Shown here piece by piece: positions 1-7,755 of a stretch of 34,596 nucleotides of DNA. The notes beneath the pieces are model-generated. The model was given only the letters and a program-made list of their open reading frames with translations, did no database searches and was not told the origin of the DNA. The stretch comes from a bacterium (GTDB lineage: Bacteria > Lindowbacteria > 2-12-FULL-62-27), in the NCBI GenBank assembly GCA_016202645.1, contig JACQOF010000128.1:1-34596 (forward strand), given 5' to 3'. Within the stretch, counting starts at the first letter, position 1. Each line of letters begins with the position of its first letter. Made by a program: the position numbers and the translations under genes.

Positions 1-97
1 CGTCATTCCCGCGAAAGCGGGAATCCAGTCCGCCCTGCGATAATCTGGATTCCCGCTTTCGCGGGAATGACGGAGAGGGCTGAATAGTAACAAATTA
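1..97 (-). repeat. MITE-like palindromic repeat, copy 1 (cut by the window edge)
   Basis: Bases 1-28 and 45-72 form a perfect 28-bp inverted repeat around a 16-base loop. Bases 80-91 (CTGAATAGTAAC) match the terminal repeat of the complete copy at 31978-32104, so this is one end of the same element. It stops about 6 bases short of the stop codon of the MFS gene, so the hairpin may also protect or terminate that transcript. No open reading frame is present. Confidence 0.8.
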
Positions 98-102
98 GTG
101 GG

Positions 103-1251
103 TTAATTTGACCTTCTTCCGATTGCCCACTCCCCTGGAACCAGAAACGGAAATGTCGCCGCAAAAATCACGACCCCTAAAACCAGAAACACCGGCCGCA
201 GGCCGAAGTGATCATACACCAGTCCAGCCAAAAGCGGCCCTACGGCCGTGCCCAGACTCATGGCCGTGTTGAACAGGCCGATCAACGCGCCCGGGCCGTA
301 CTGCCTTCCCAAACGGCCGCTCTCCGCGGTCGCGGCGGAAACCGCAAGGCCCGTGCCAACGCTCATGAAAAAAAGCGGGACCCACGTCCCCGCGCGGCTC
401 GTCATCCAGGTCATCAGGCCCAGTCCGAATACGTGCAGGAGCTGGCCGATCACGATCATCCGGGACCGGTCCAGGCGGTCCGCCATTTTTCCGAACGGAC
501 GCTGGAGAAATCCGGAAAATAACAGAAACCCCGAGAAAATGAGGCCGATCGACGTGAGCTTGACGCCGCGGTCCTCCGCCAGAAGCGGCAGAAATCCCAT
601 GATCGACGAGATGATCACCGCGTTCGCGAAACGGAACAGACACACCGCGCGCACCTGCGGGTCGATCAGAGGATCGAAGATCGATCCCGCCGGATCGGCC
701 ATGCCCGCGTCCGCGCGCGGCGCCGAGGGCGGCAGCAGCCACAGAACAAACAGGAGAGTACAGGCCGACAGAAGGCTGATGGTGTAGAAGGCGGCGTCCA
801 TCGAGTATTGGTGGGAAATCCAGCCGCCGACCAGGGGGCCGATGGCCATGCCGGCAAAGAGCGAAATGGAAAACGTCCCGAGGGACTCTCCTTCCGCTTC
901 CGGACTTGTCTGCTCCACCACGTAGGCCATCGCGATCGGCGTCACCACGCAGGACGCCAGGCCCTGGAAAAAACGGATGATGACCAGGTCCATCGCGTCC
1001 CGGGCGAAGGGATACAGCGCGGACAGAACCGAGAAAAAAAACAGGCCGGCGACGATGAACCGCTTGCGGCCGGACAAATCCGACAGGCGGCCGAACACCG
1101 GCGTGCCGATGCCGCGCGCCAGGGCGAACGATCCGAAGATAAACCCGATGCCAAGGCCGCTCGCCCCGAGGCGCTCCGCGTAGAGCGACATGAACGGGGC
1201 CACCATCCCGACGCCCAGCATCGTCACGAGATTGGAAACAAACAGGATCAC
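103..1251 (-). CDS. MFS transporter (drug:H+ antiporter type, DHA1-like)
   Basis: This 382-residue protein is a hydrophobic 12-helix membrane carrier of the major facilitator superfamily, probably exporting a small molecule in exchange for protons; the substrate cannot be read from the sequence. The family's loop 2-3 motif A is visible near residues 54-63 (GRLSDLSGRK), and a degenerate second copy (GKMADRLDR) lies in the second half, as expected for the duplicated 6+6 fold. The best start is a GTG at 1251, which puts helix 1 at the very N-terminus. The frame stays open upstream but contains no ATG, GTG or TTG. It lies 49 bases after the glgC stop on the same strand, so it may be co-transcribed, although a link to glycogen metabolism is not obvious. 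Confidence 0.85.
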   Translation of the reverse strand: MILFVSNLVTMLGVGMVAPFMSLYAERLGASGLGIGFIFGSFALARGIGTPVFGRLSDLSGRKRFIVAGLFFFSVLSALYPFARDAMDLVIIRFFQGLASCVVTPIAMAYVVEQTSPEAEGESLGTFSISLFAGMAIGPLVGGWISHQYSMDAAFYTISLLSACTLLFVLWLLPPSAPRADAGMADPAGSIFDPLIDPQVRAVCLFRFANAVIISSIMGFLPLLAEDRGVKLTSIGLIFSGFLLFSGFLQRPFGKMADRLDRSRMIVIGQLLHVFGLGLMTWMTSRAGTWVPLFFMSVGTGLAVSAATAESGRLGRQYGPGALIGLFNTAMSLGTAVGPLLAGLVYDHFGLRPVFLVLGVVIFAATFPFLVPGEWAIGRRSN

Positions 1252-1300
1252 GAAGACCTGCCGGCGGGTCGCCGGGGTCTCACGGGACGGGGAATTCAGG

Positions 1301-2521
1301 TTAAAGCTTCGCCCCCTTCGGAATTACCACGATGCCGCGCTCGCTCACAAAAAATCGCTTGCGGTCCTCCTCCGGGTTGCAGCCAATCTCGTAGTCCTGC
1401 GGCACGCGCACGTCCTTGTCGATGATCGCACGCCGGATCCGCGCGCGGCGGCCGACGTCGACTCGGTCGAACAAAATGCTGTCCTCCACGTCGGCGTGGG
1501 AGTGAACAAAACAACCGGGCGAGAGAACGGACCGGCGGATCCGCGCGCCGGAAATGATGCAGCCCTCCGACACCAGAGATTCCACGGCCTCGCCCCGGCG
1601 GCCCTGGGGCTCGTCAAAGACGAATTTCACGGGAGGATAGAGCGAAGGATTGGTCCGGAACGGCCAGGCCATGCTGTACAGGTTCAGGACGGGGGAAATA
1701 CTGCGCATTTCCATGTTCGCGTCGTAGTAGGCGTCCACGGTCCCCACGTCCCGCCAGTATCCGACTTCCTTTTCGGTCGCGCCGGGCACGAGGTTGCTGG
1801 CGAAATCGTAGGCGTAGACGCTCCGGTGCGACAGCATCTTGTTTAATATGTTTTTCCCGAAATCGTGCTCCGTGTTCTCGCGGGCGTCGGCGTCGATTTC
1901 CTCGAGCAGAACGTCGGTGTTGAAGACGTAGTTGCCCATCGACGCCAGACACATGTCCGGGCGGCCAGGGATGGTCTGGCCCTCCGGCGGCTTTTCAACG
2001 AAGCGCTGGATCTTCCAGTCCTCGTCCACTTCGATGATCCCGAACTGGTTCGACAGTTCCTTCTGGACGGGGATCGCGGCGATGGTGAGATCCGCGTTCT
2101 TGGATTTGTGGTAGTCCACCATCTGGCGCATGTCCATCTTGTAGACGTGGTCGCCCCCGAAAACCGCGACCCGCGCGGGATGGGCGTCCCGGATCATGTG
2201 CGCGTTCTGGAAAATCGCGTCCGCGGTGCCGCGGTACCAGGCCTCGCCCACGCGCATCTGCGCGGGGACCGGGTCGATGTACATGCCCAGCGAAATCGGC
2301 ATGTGATAGGTCGCGGTCAGATGCCGGAGCAGGGAATCGGCCTTGAACTGCGTCAGGACCTTGATCTGATAGACGCCGGAATTGATGAAGTTGTTCAGAA
2401 CAAAATCGATGATCCGGTACTTCCCCGCAAACGGCACCGCCGGCTTCGCCCGATCCTGAACCAGCGGCCCCAGCCGCGTCCCGCGGCCCCCCGCAAGCAC
2501 CATGCCCAGTGTCTCTTTCAT
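1301..2521 (-). CDS. glgC: glucose-1-phosphate adenylyltransferase (ADP-glucose pyrophosphorylase)
   Basis: GlgC makes ADP-glucose from glucose-1-phosphate and ATP, the committed and allosterically controlled step of bacterial glycogen synthesis in the cytoplasm. The 406-residue length is normal for the family. The N-terminal nucleotidyltransferase signature GGRGTRL is at residues 11-17 and the family motif PFAGKYRIIDF at residues 30-40. The conserved segment AWYRGTADAIFQN follows, and the C-terminal third has the short hydrophobic repeats of a left-handed beta-helix. The ATG start at 2521 is unambiguous. No glycogen synthase or branching enzyme lies in the window. It is divergent from the CBS/kor operon across a repeat-filled gap. 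Confidence 0.95.
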   Translation of the reverse strand: MKETLGMVLAGGRGTRLGPLVQDRAKPAVPFAGKYRIIDFVLNNFINSGVYQIKVLTQFKADSLLRHLTATYHMPISLGMYIDPVPAQMRVGEAWYRGTADAIFQNAHMIRDAHPARVAVFGGDHVYKMDMRQMVDYHKSKNADLTIAAIPVQKELSNQFGIIEVDEDWKIQRFVEKPPEGQTIPGRPDMCLASMGNYVFNTDVLLEEIDADARENTEHDFGKNILNKMLSHRSVYAYDFASNLVPGATEKEVGYWRDVGTVDAYYDANMEMRSISPVLNLYSMAWPFRTNPSLYPPVKFVFDEPQGRRGEAVESLVSEGCIISGARIRRSVLSPGCFVHSHADVEDSILFDRVDVGRRARIRRAIIDKDVRVPQDYEIGCNPEEDRKRFFVSERGIVVIPKGAKL

Positions 2522-2563
2522 GACGCGATTTTATACTCCCCGGTCGAAATACTCAAGGCGAGA

Positions 2564-2654
2564 CTCCTCCCCCCTTGAGGGGGAGGTTGGGAGGGGGGTA
2601 CTGAAGGGCACAATCCCGACACCCCCCATCCAGCTTCCCCCGCAAGGGGGGAAG
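2564..2654. repeat. GC-rich dispersed hairpin repeat between divergent genes
   Basis: The segment 2564-2599 (pyrimidine run, TTGAGGGGGAGGTTGGG, G run) occurs almost unchanged at 30193-30228. It is followed by a second hairpin, CTTCCCCC (2634-2641), loop GCAA, GGGGGAAG (2647-2654). This is the style of short noncoding repeats dispersed in intergenic regions of many bacterial genomes. It fills most of the 231-base gap between glgC and the CBS gene. Confidence 0.75.
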
Positions 2655-2715
2655 AGTTTATGTGTCTCCCTTTACCCGGTTGCCACAAAGTCCGCGCCCC
2701 GTCAAATCGCCTTGC

Positions 2716-2743
2716 TTGAATTCTGCCGGAGGGGTAGTACACT
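2716..2743 (+). promoter_or_regulatory. candidate sigma70-type promoter for the CBS-korAB operon
   Basis: TTGAAT (2716-2721), a 16-base spacer and TACACT (2738-2743) lie directly before the gene. The predicted transcription start is only a few bases before the ATG at 2753, so the leader would be very short. The call rests on this motif match only. Confidence 0.4.
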
Positions 2744-2752
2744 GGGAGCGAC

Positions 2753-3250
2753 ATGGAAGAGACGAAGCAGGCGTCGGCGTTTTCGCTTGAAGAAATTCTC
2801 AAGACTGACAAAATCCGCCACCTTCGACCGCACGCGGTGCCGATGCTCGGGCGCAAGGCTACGGTCCGGGACGCGGTCGAGGCCATGCGCAAGACTCGGC
2901 GCGGGTGCATTCTGGTCTGCCATGGGAAAAACATCGTCGGGATTTTCACCGAACGCGACGTTCTCCTCAAAGTTTCCGACGGGTCCGAGGAAAGCCTTCG
3001 CCTGCCGCTCGAAAAAGTCATGACGCCCGATCCGCAGACCATTTCCGTCAACGATTCCATTCTCGACGCCATCCGCATCATGGTCGGCAAGGGATTCAGG
3101 CACCTGGCGGTGATCGGGGAGAAGGGCGAAGGCGTCGGGACCATTTCCATGAGAAATGTCCTCGCTTATCTCGCCGAACATTTTCCCGAGGCGGTTTACA
3201 ACCTGCCGCCGGTTTCCGATCAGATCAATGAGGAAAGGGACGGAGCGTAA
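2753..3250 (+). CDS. CBS-domain pair protein (putative adenosine-ligand sensor)
   Basis: This 165-residue cytoplasmic protein consists of two CBS motifs with little else. The first covers about residues 20-75 and ends in IVGIFTERDVLLKV; the second covers about residues 88-150 with LDAIRIMVGKGFRHLAVI. Tandem CBS pairs (Bateman modules) usually bind AMP, ATP or related nucleotides and report energy state to a partner. The stop is only 7 bases before korA, so the two are surely co-transcribed. A second CBS protein with the same FTERDVL motif lies just after korB. I infer that both act with or on the oxidoreductase; there is no catalytic domain here. Confidence 0.85.
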   Translation: MEETKQASAFSLEEILKTDKIRHLRPHAVPMLGRKATVRDAVEAMRKTRRGCILVCHGKNIVGIFTERDVLLKVSDGSEESLRLPLEKVMTPDPQTISVNDSILDAIRIMVGKGFRHLAVIGEKGEGVGTISMRNVLAYLAEHFPEAVYNLPPVSDQINEERDGA

Positions 3251-3257
3251 GACCGGC

Positions 3258-5147
3258 ATGTCCGAAACCAGGCGCATCGCGGTCGAGGACCTCGACAATA
3301 TCGTCATCCGCTTCGCGGGAGATTCCGGGGACGGGATGCAGCTCACCGGAATGCAGTTTACCGATACGTCCGCCATTCTCGGCAATGACATCAGCACCCT
3401 GCCGGATTTTCCGGCGGAAATCCGCGCGCCCGCGGGGTCCCTCGCCGGCGTCAGCGGGTTCCAGGTCAATTTCTCCAATTTCGACATCCGCACCCCCGGC
3501 GATGCGCCGACCGCGCTCGTCGTCATGAACCCGGCGGCGCTCAAAACAAATCTCTCCGACCTCGATACCGGCGGAATCCTCATCGCCAACGAAGACGCCT
3601 TTACGCCCGATAACCTCCGGCAGGCCGGCTACGCGGCCAACCCGCTGGAAGACGGGGGACTCAAGGCCTATCGGCTCTACAAGGTGCCCATCACCAAACT
3701 GGTCGACAACGCCCTCAAAGAAAGCCCTTTGACGTTCCGCCAGAAGGAACGCTGCAAAAACTTTTTTGCTCTGGGTTTGGCCTACTGGATGTTCAGCCGG
3801 CCTCTTGAGTCGACTCTCAAATGGATAAAAGAAAAATTCAAAAAAAATCCTGACATGGCCGATGCCAATGTCCGGGCTCTAAACGCGGGATTCTACTATG
3901 GAGAAACCACGGAATCTTTTGAGGTCCGGTACCAGGTCCGCAAGGCCAAAATCGCGCCGGGAACGTATCGCAAGATCACCGGGAACGAGGCCATGGCGCT
4001 GGGACTGCTCTGCGCCGCGGAAAAAGCCGGGACTCACCTCTTTATGGCCGGGTACCCCATAACCCCCGCCAGCGATATCCTGCACGAACTGGCCAAACAC
4101 CGGAAATTCGGGGTCAAGACGTTCCAGGCCGAGGACGAAATCTCCGCCATCGGCGCGGCCATTGGCGCGGCCTTCGGCGGCGCGCTCGCGGTCACCGCGT
4201 CCAGCGGGCCCGGGATCGCCCTGAAAGGCGAGGCGATCGGGCTGGCCATCATGCTGGAACTGCCGCTCGTCATTTGCGACGTCCAGCGCGGCGGGCCGTC
4301 GACCGGCCTTCCGACCAAAACCGAACAGGCGGACTTGCTTCAGGCAATCTGCGGCCGCAACAGCGAATCCCCGCTCGCGGTCATCGCACCCGCCACGCCC
4401 GGGGAGTGTTTTGACATGGCCTTCGAGGCGTTTCGGATCGCCACCAAATACATGACGCCTGTCATGATCCTCTCCGACGGATATCTCGCGAACGGCGCGG
4501 AACCCTGGGCCGTCCGGAAACTCGAGGACCTCCCGGAAATTCCGGTCGTGCATCCGACTCGGACAAATGGCGACGGCGCCTTTCTTCCCTATAAGCGCGA
4601 TCCCAGGACCCTGGCCAGGCCGTGGGCGATACCAGGTACCCCCGGGCTGGAACATCGAATCGGCGGTATCGAAAAGGCAGATGTCACCGGAAACGTCAGC
4701 TACGACCCCGACAACCATGAACACATGGTCCGCACCCGGCAGGCCAAAGTGGACGGGATCGCGGCGGATATTCCGGCTTTGGAAATTTTTGGAAGCCCGT
4801 CCGGAGGGGATCTGCTCGTGCTGGGATGGGGCAGCACGTACGGAGCCATCGCTTCGGCGGTGGAGCAGGCCAGACAGGACGGTATGGATGTTTCGGCGGC
4901 GCACCTGCGGTACATGAATCCGTTTCCGGAGAATCTCGGCGATGTTTTGAAATCGTTCGGCCGCGTCCTCATCCCCGAAATGAATCTCGGCCAGCTTCGC
5001 ATGCTCGTCCGCGCCAGATTCCTGGTCGATGCGATGGGGCTCAACAAGGTCAAGGGCCAGCCCTTCAAGATCAAGGAGATTTTTCAGAAAATTTTGGACT
5101 TGCGGCCGAAAAGCCTCGCCGCCGGACGCAGGGCGGCGGTGGCCTGA
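3258..5147 (+). CDS. korA: 2-oxoacid:ferredoxin oxidoreductase, fused gamma-alpha subunit (KorA-type)
   Basis: With KorB this 629-residue subunit forms a thiamine-diphosphate enzyme that interconverts a 2-oxoacid plus CoA with an acyl-CoA, CO2 and reduced ferredoxin. 2-Oxoglutarate to succinyl-CoA is the usual substrate for this architecture. The gamma domain comes first (about residues 12-190), with the glycine-rich RFAGDSGDGMQLTG at 18-31. The alpha domain follows from about residue 215, with GYPITPASDI and the segment QRGGPSTGLPTK. The ATG at 3258 follows the CBS stop and begins a typical N-terminus; an in-frame upstream extension to 3156 overlaps the CBS gene and is unlikely. The stop overlaps the korB start (TGATG). 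Substrate choice is inferred from the family, not proven. Confidence 0.9.
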   Translation: MSETRRIAVEDLDNIVIRFAGDSGDGMQLTGMQFTDTSAILGNDISTLPDFPAEIRAPAGSLAGVSGFQVNFSNFDIRTPGDAPTALVVMNPAALKTNLSDLDTGGILIANEDAFTPDNLRQAGYAANPLEDGGLKAYRLYKVPITKLVDNALKESPLTFRQKERCKNFFALGLAYWMFSRPLESTLKWIKEKFKKNPDMADANVRALNAGFYYGETTESFEVRYQVRKAKIAPGTYRKITGNEAMALGLLCAAEKAGTHLFMAGYPITPASDILHELAKHRKFGVKTFQAEDEISAIGAAIGAAFGGALAVTASSGPGIALKGEAIGLAIMLELPLVICDVQRGGPSTGLPTKTEQADLLQAICGRNSESPLAVIAPATPGECFDMAFEAFRIATKYMTPVMILSDGYLANGAEPWAVRKLEDLPEIPVVHPTRTNGDGAFLPYKRDPRTLARPWAIPGTPGLEHRIGGIEKADVTGNVSYDPDNHEHMVRTRQAKVDGIAADIPALEIFGSPSGGDLLVLGWGSTYGAIASAVEQARQDGMDVSAAHLRYMNPFPENLGDVLKSFGRVLIPEMNLGQLRMLVRARFLVDAMGLNKVKGQPFKIKEIFQKILDLRPKSLAAGRRAAVA

Positions 5148-6178
5148 TGGCGACGGAAACCGCGACTCCGCCGGCGCTCACCAAAAAAGATTTTATCGCC
5201 GGTCAGGACGTCCGGTGGTGCCCCGGATGCGGGGATTACGCCATCCTCTCCACCGCGCAGGGCGTCCTGCCCAAACTCGGCATAGCCAGGGAAAACATCG
5301 TGGTCATCTCCGGGATCGGCTGTTCCAGCCGGTTTCCCTATTACGTCAATACTTACGGTTTCCACAGCATCCACGGACGCGCGCCGACATTCGCCACCGG
5401 CCTCAAACTGGCAAGGCCGGATCTCTCCATCTGGATCGTCACCGGCGATGGGGACGGCCTTTCCATCGGGGGAAACCATCTCATTCACATCCTGCGACGA
5501 AATGTCGATTGTACGATCCTTCTCTTTAATAACCGGATATACGGGCTTACCAAGGGCCAGTGCTCGCCGACGTCGGAGATGAACAAGAAAACAAAATCCA
5601 CGCCGCTCGGGTCCATCGACTATCCCGTCAATCCCATTTCCCTCGCGCTCGCGGCCGAAGCGACCTTTATCGCGCGGACATTGGACACGGACCCCAAACA
5701 CATGGGGAAAATCCTCCTGCAGGCGGCGCAGCACAAGGGCACGTCCTTCGTTGAGATTTTTCAGAATTGCATTATTTTTAACGACAAGGCATTTGAATCC
5801 GTCAGCGACAAAACCACGCGGCCGGATAACGCGATCTATCTCGAACACGGCCAACCGCTCGTCTACGGCAAGGACGGCCACCGCGCGATCCGGCTCAACG
5901 GCTGGAAACCCGAACCCGTTACCTTCGACGGCGCGGTCCCGCCGGACGGCGTGCCCGTGCACGACGAAACGGCTGAAGACCCCAGCTGGGCGTACCTCCT
6001 GAGCCGAATGGACCATCAGGAGGGATTCCCCGTCCCCATGGGCGTCTTCCGGCGCGTCCACCGCGATACGTACGAAGACCTCATGACCCGGCAGATCGAT
6101 GAGGCCCGCAAGAAACTCGGCCCCGACGACCTCCAGAACTTGCTCACCGGTGAGGACACATGGACCGTCTCCCAGTGA
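5147..6178 (+). CDS. korB: 2-oxoacid:ferredoxin oxidoreductase, beta subunit (KorB-type)
   Basis: This 343-residue subunit carries the thiamine diphosphate site and one iron-sulfur cluster. The TPP motif runs from GDGDG at residues 100-104 to the NN pair at 128-129. Four cysteines stand at residues 25, 28, 59 and 208 (CPGCGD, GIGCSS and FQNC), the pattern that binds a single [4Fe-4S] cluster in two-subunit KorAB-type enzymes that lack a separate ferredoxin-like subunit. The ATG at 5147 shares its A with the korA stop, implying translational coupling. No delta or ferredoxin subunit follows, so electrons must leave through a ferredoxin encoded elsewhere. The enzyme fits an anaerobic, microaerobic or reductive-TCA metabolism, which the window alone cannot settle. 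Confidence 0.92.
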   Translation: MATETATPPALTKKDFIAGQDVRWCPGCGDYAILSTAQGVLPKLGIARENIVVISGIGCSSRFPYYVNTYGFHSIHGRAPTFATGLKLARPDLSIWIVTGDGDGLSIGGNHLIHILRRNVDCTILLFNNRIYGLTKGQCSPTSEMNKKTKSTPLGSIDYPVNPISLALAAEATFIARTLDTDPKHMGKILLQAAQHKGTSFVEIFQNCIIFNDKAFESVSDKTTRPDNAIYLEHGQPLVYGKDGHRAIRLNGWKPEPVTFDGAVPPDGVPVHDETAEDPSWAYLLSRMDHQEGFPVPMGVFRRVHRDTYEDLMTRQIDEARKKLGPDDLQNLLTGEDTWTVSQ

Positions 6179-6233
6179 CTGGACCTGTCCTGCGTAGCCC
6201 CCAAAAGCGTAAGCGTACTCCAGGCGGAGCAGG

Positions 6234-6746
6234 ATGATTTGTCCGGACTGCGGCTACGACAATTACGCCGGAGAGGAAGTCTGCGAGCGGTGCCTGCACG
6301 ACCTCACCCAGGCCGATACGACGCCCGTTCCGAAAAATGAGATCCACCGGAGCATTATCGAAGACCCCATGTCCAGCCTGAAAACCGTTCCCCACGCAAC
6401 TTGCGGGCCGCGGGATCCAATCGCGAAGGCCATCGAGTCGATGAAGTCGCACCGGGTGGGATGCTGCATCGTCGAGGAAAAAGGCGAGGCAGTCGGGATT
6501 TTCACGGAACGGGACGTGCTGATGAAGGTGATTGGAAGAAACATCGATCCGGCGCGGACGCAGGTTCAGACGCTGATGACGGCGCCCGTGGAAGGCGTCA
6601 AACAGACGGACAACCTCGCGCTCGCCCTCAACAAAATGTCCATCGGCGGATACCGCCACGTCCCCATCCTCGACGCGGGCGGACGCGTCTCAGGCGTCGT
6701 CTCCGTCAGAACCATCCTCCGGCACCTCGTCAACCAACTCTCCTAG
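6234..6746 (+). CDS. zinc-ribbon plus CBS-pair protein
   Basis: The first 25 of 170 residues form a zinc ribbon, with cysteines at 3, 6, 17 and 20 (CPDC and CERC). Two CBS motifs follow, at about residues 40-105 (ending VGIFTERDVLMKVIG) and 110-165 (IGGYRHVPILD). The CBS part would bind an adenine nucleotide. The ribbon could bind zinc, a protein or a nucleic acid. The gene starts 55 bases after the korB stop on the same strand and is the last gene before the integron-like block. Its CBS motifs resemble those of the gene at 2753, so the two probably arose by duplication and bracket korAB. A regulatory role for the oxidoreductase is inference from position. Confidence 0.85.
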   Translation: MICPDCGYDNYAGEEVCERCLHDLTQADTTPVPKNEIHRSIIEDPMSSLKTVPHATCGPRDPIAKAIESMKSHRVGCCIVEEKGEAVGIFTERDVLMKVIGRNIDPARTQVQTLMTAPVEGVKQTDNLALALNKMSIGGYRHVPILDAGGRVSGVVSVRTILRHLVNQLS

Positions 6747-6911
6747 ACCTTGCGACCCGCAGAGGGACAGTCCGTGAATTGCAACACCTCCACCAAAAAA
6801 CAAAAGCCCTTTCTAATGCCCCCACCCCTCCAGCCCCTCCCGCACCCATCCCCCCCCTCCTCCAACACATAACCAACCCTTCTTCCCGCCCTCAAACACG
6901 GGAGCGCAAAA
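6747..6911. other. noncoding C-rich stretch with G-quadruplex motif at the left edge of the cassette array
   Basis: No gene is seen. Bases 6819-6857 contain six runs of three or more C separated by 1-7 bases, so the minus strand has a canonical G-quadruplex motif. Bases 6867-6873 (ACATAAC) are the exact complement of the cassette-start box GTTATGT at 6912-6918, and TCCCG/CGGGA pair between them. The whole structure spans only 52 bases, short for an attC site. No integrase gene or recognisable attI site is present. Confidence 0.5.
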
Positions 6912-6960
6912 GTTATGTACCATAGCCCCGCCCTGAGTTTTGTGGATAAAACAGAAATAT

Positions 6961-6989
6961 TTGACTTATCAAATATGATAGATTATCAT
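6961..6989 (+). promoter_or_regulatory. promoter with overlapping operator half-sites for the HigBA-like cassette
   Basis: TTGACT (6961-6966), a 17-base spacer and TATCAT (6984-6989) form a good sigma70 promoter. The start point would fall about 6996-6998, at the toxin ATG (6998), so the mRNA may be leaderless. Three alternating half-sites lie in it: TATCA (6967-6971), TGATA (6976-6980) and TATCA (6984-6988). The last two form the perfect palindrome ATGATA-GAT-TATCAT over the -10 box. This is a plausible site for autorepression by the HTH antitoxin. Confidence 0.6.
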
Positions 6990-6997
6990 TGACAATA

Positions 6998-7270
6998 ATG
7001 TGGAACATATTTGAAGCACACGACCTGGACAAGATTTTATGGAAACTACCGCAAGCTGTTCAGGACAAATATGAGCTTTGGAAGGCAGTCGTACGCTACT
7101 CGGGGCCTCAAGCCTTGAGAGGATTACCCGGGTTCCATGATAAAAAATTGAAAGGTAAACGGACAGGACAGCGATCTTCAAGATTGAGCATAAAATTTAG
7201 GGTTATCTATACTGCCGATAAAAACACGATTTCGGTCAGGGTGATCGAAATAACCCCACACAAATATTAG
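6998..7270 (+). CDS. RelE/HigB-superfamily toxin (cassette 1)
   Basis: This 90-residue basic protein has the RelE-fold toxin pattern: an N-terminal helical half (LDKILWKLPQAVQDKYELWKA), then KLKGKRTGQRSSRLSIKFRVIYT and a C-terminal VIEITPHKY strand. Such toxins usually cleave mRNA at the ribosome. It is followed at once by a helix-turn-helix antitoxin, in the toxin-first order typical of HigBA systems. A TTG three codons upstream (6989) lies inside the -10 box, so ATG 6998 is preferred. The gene is the first of cassette 1 and has its own promoter, so it should be expressed without an integron Pc promoter. The family is inferred from the visible pattern and the neighbour; catalytic residues were not assigned. 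Confidence 0.78.
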   Translation: MWNIFEAHDLDKILWKLPQAVQDKYELWKAVVRYSGPQALRGLPGFHDKKLKGKRTGQRSSRLSIKFRVIYTADKNTISVRVIEITPHKY

Positions 7271-7280
7271 GAGGATGGAC

Positions 7281-7559
7281 ATGAAAAAGAAAAATGGACA
7301 GAAATACATCCCGGAACGGATTCGAAGAAAACTCTCACGGGGTTATATTATTCGGACCCTCCGTGAACTGAAGGGCTGGACTCAAGAAAAATTGTCCAAA
7401 GAGTGTGGAATTGCAGCTACAAACATAAGCATGTTAGAAAATGAAAGATTGAATTTGGGGAAAGAGCGATCCATCAAATTAGCGAGGGCACTAGGTATAC
7501 ATCCTGCCACATTGATGTTTCCAGATATTACAGCCACAGAATTTCTGAAGGCGGCATGA
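7281..7559 (+). CDS. XRE-family HTH antitoxin, HigA-like (cassette 1)
   Basis: This 92-residue protein has a classic lambda-repressor-type helix-turn-helix at about residues 22-75 (IIRTLRELKGWTQEKLSKEC, then GIAATNISMLENERLNLGKE). It should bind and neutralise the toxin encoded just upstream and repress their shared promoter. The strong ribosome site AGGAGG (7269-7274) overlaps the toxin stop codon and touches an ATG at 7275. The next in-frame ATG at 7281 has normal spacing and is preferred. The stop lies 29 bases before the R'' box of the attC site, the usual compact cassette layout. The N-terminus is rich in lysine and arginine. Confidence 0.85.
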   Translation: MKKKNGQKYIPERIRRKLSRGYIIRTLRELKGWTQEKLSKECGIAATNISMLENERLNLGKERSIKLARALGIHPATLMFPDITATEFLKAA

Positions 7560-7588
7560 AACATAGAAAACCGGGGCGGGGCTACGGC

Positions 7589-7677
7589 ACATAACTTGCC
7601 ACTCCCGGCGGGCGGCATTCGCCGCCCGCACGCCCTCCGCTTCGCTCCGGGCGTGCGGGAGGCCATGGTCGTTATGC
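7589..7677 (+). other. attC recombination site 1 (end of cassette 1)
   Basis: R'' is ACATAAC (7589-7595) and R' is GTTATGC (7671-7677), 89 bases in total. Inside are two hairpins: GGGCGGC-ATTC-GCCGCCC (7610-7627) and an 11-bp stem pairing 7625-7635 with 7649-7659. The bases before R' read CCATGGTC, sharing TGGTC with the other two sites. R'' pairs perfectly with the start of its own cassette (GTTATGT at 6912) but with one mismatch to R' at 7671, as expected for an integrated cassette. The left half is nearly identical to attC 3. Confidence 0.85.
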
Positions 7678-7755
7678 GCAATCCCGCCCTGGACTTTTCA
7701 GATTTCGCAGATTTCGGACATAATTTCGAAGCATGACAAATAGAATGACTCTCCT

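Noticed and set aside
1-72. CRISPR-like repeat
   Set aside because: It is a single perfect inverted repeat and part of a MITE; there is no direct-repeat and spacer series and no cas gene in the window.
3879-4904. Long open frame on the minus strand across korA
   Set aside because: It is antisense to a clear KorA, and its protein is arginine-rich without family features. Such long antisense frames are common in GC-rich DNA.
6867-6918. A complete attC site before cassette 1
   Set aside because: The R-like boxes pair perfectly, but the span is only 52 bases, there is no TGGTC-type L' box and the inner stem is only 5 bp. I describe it as a boundary feature, not an attC.
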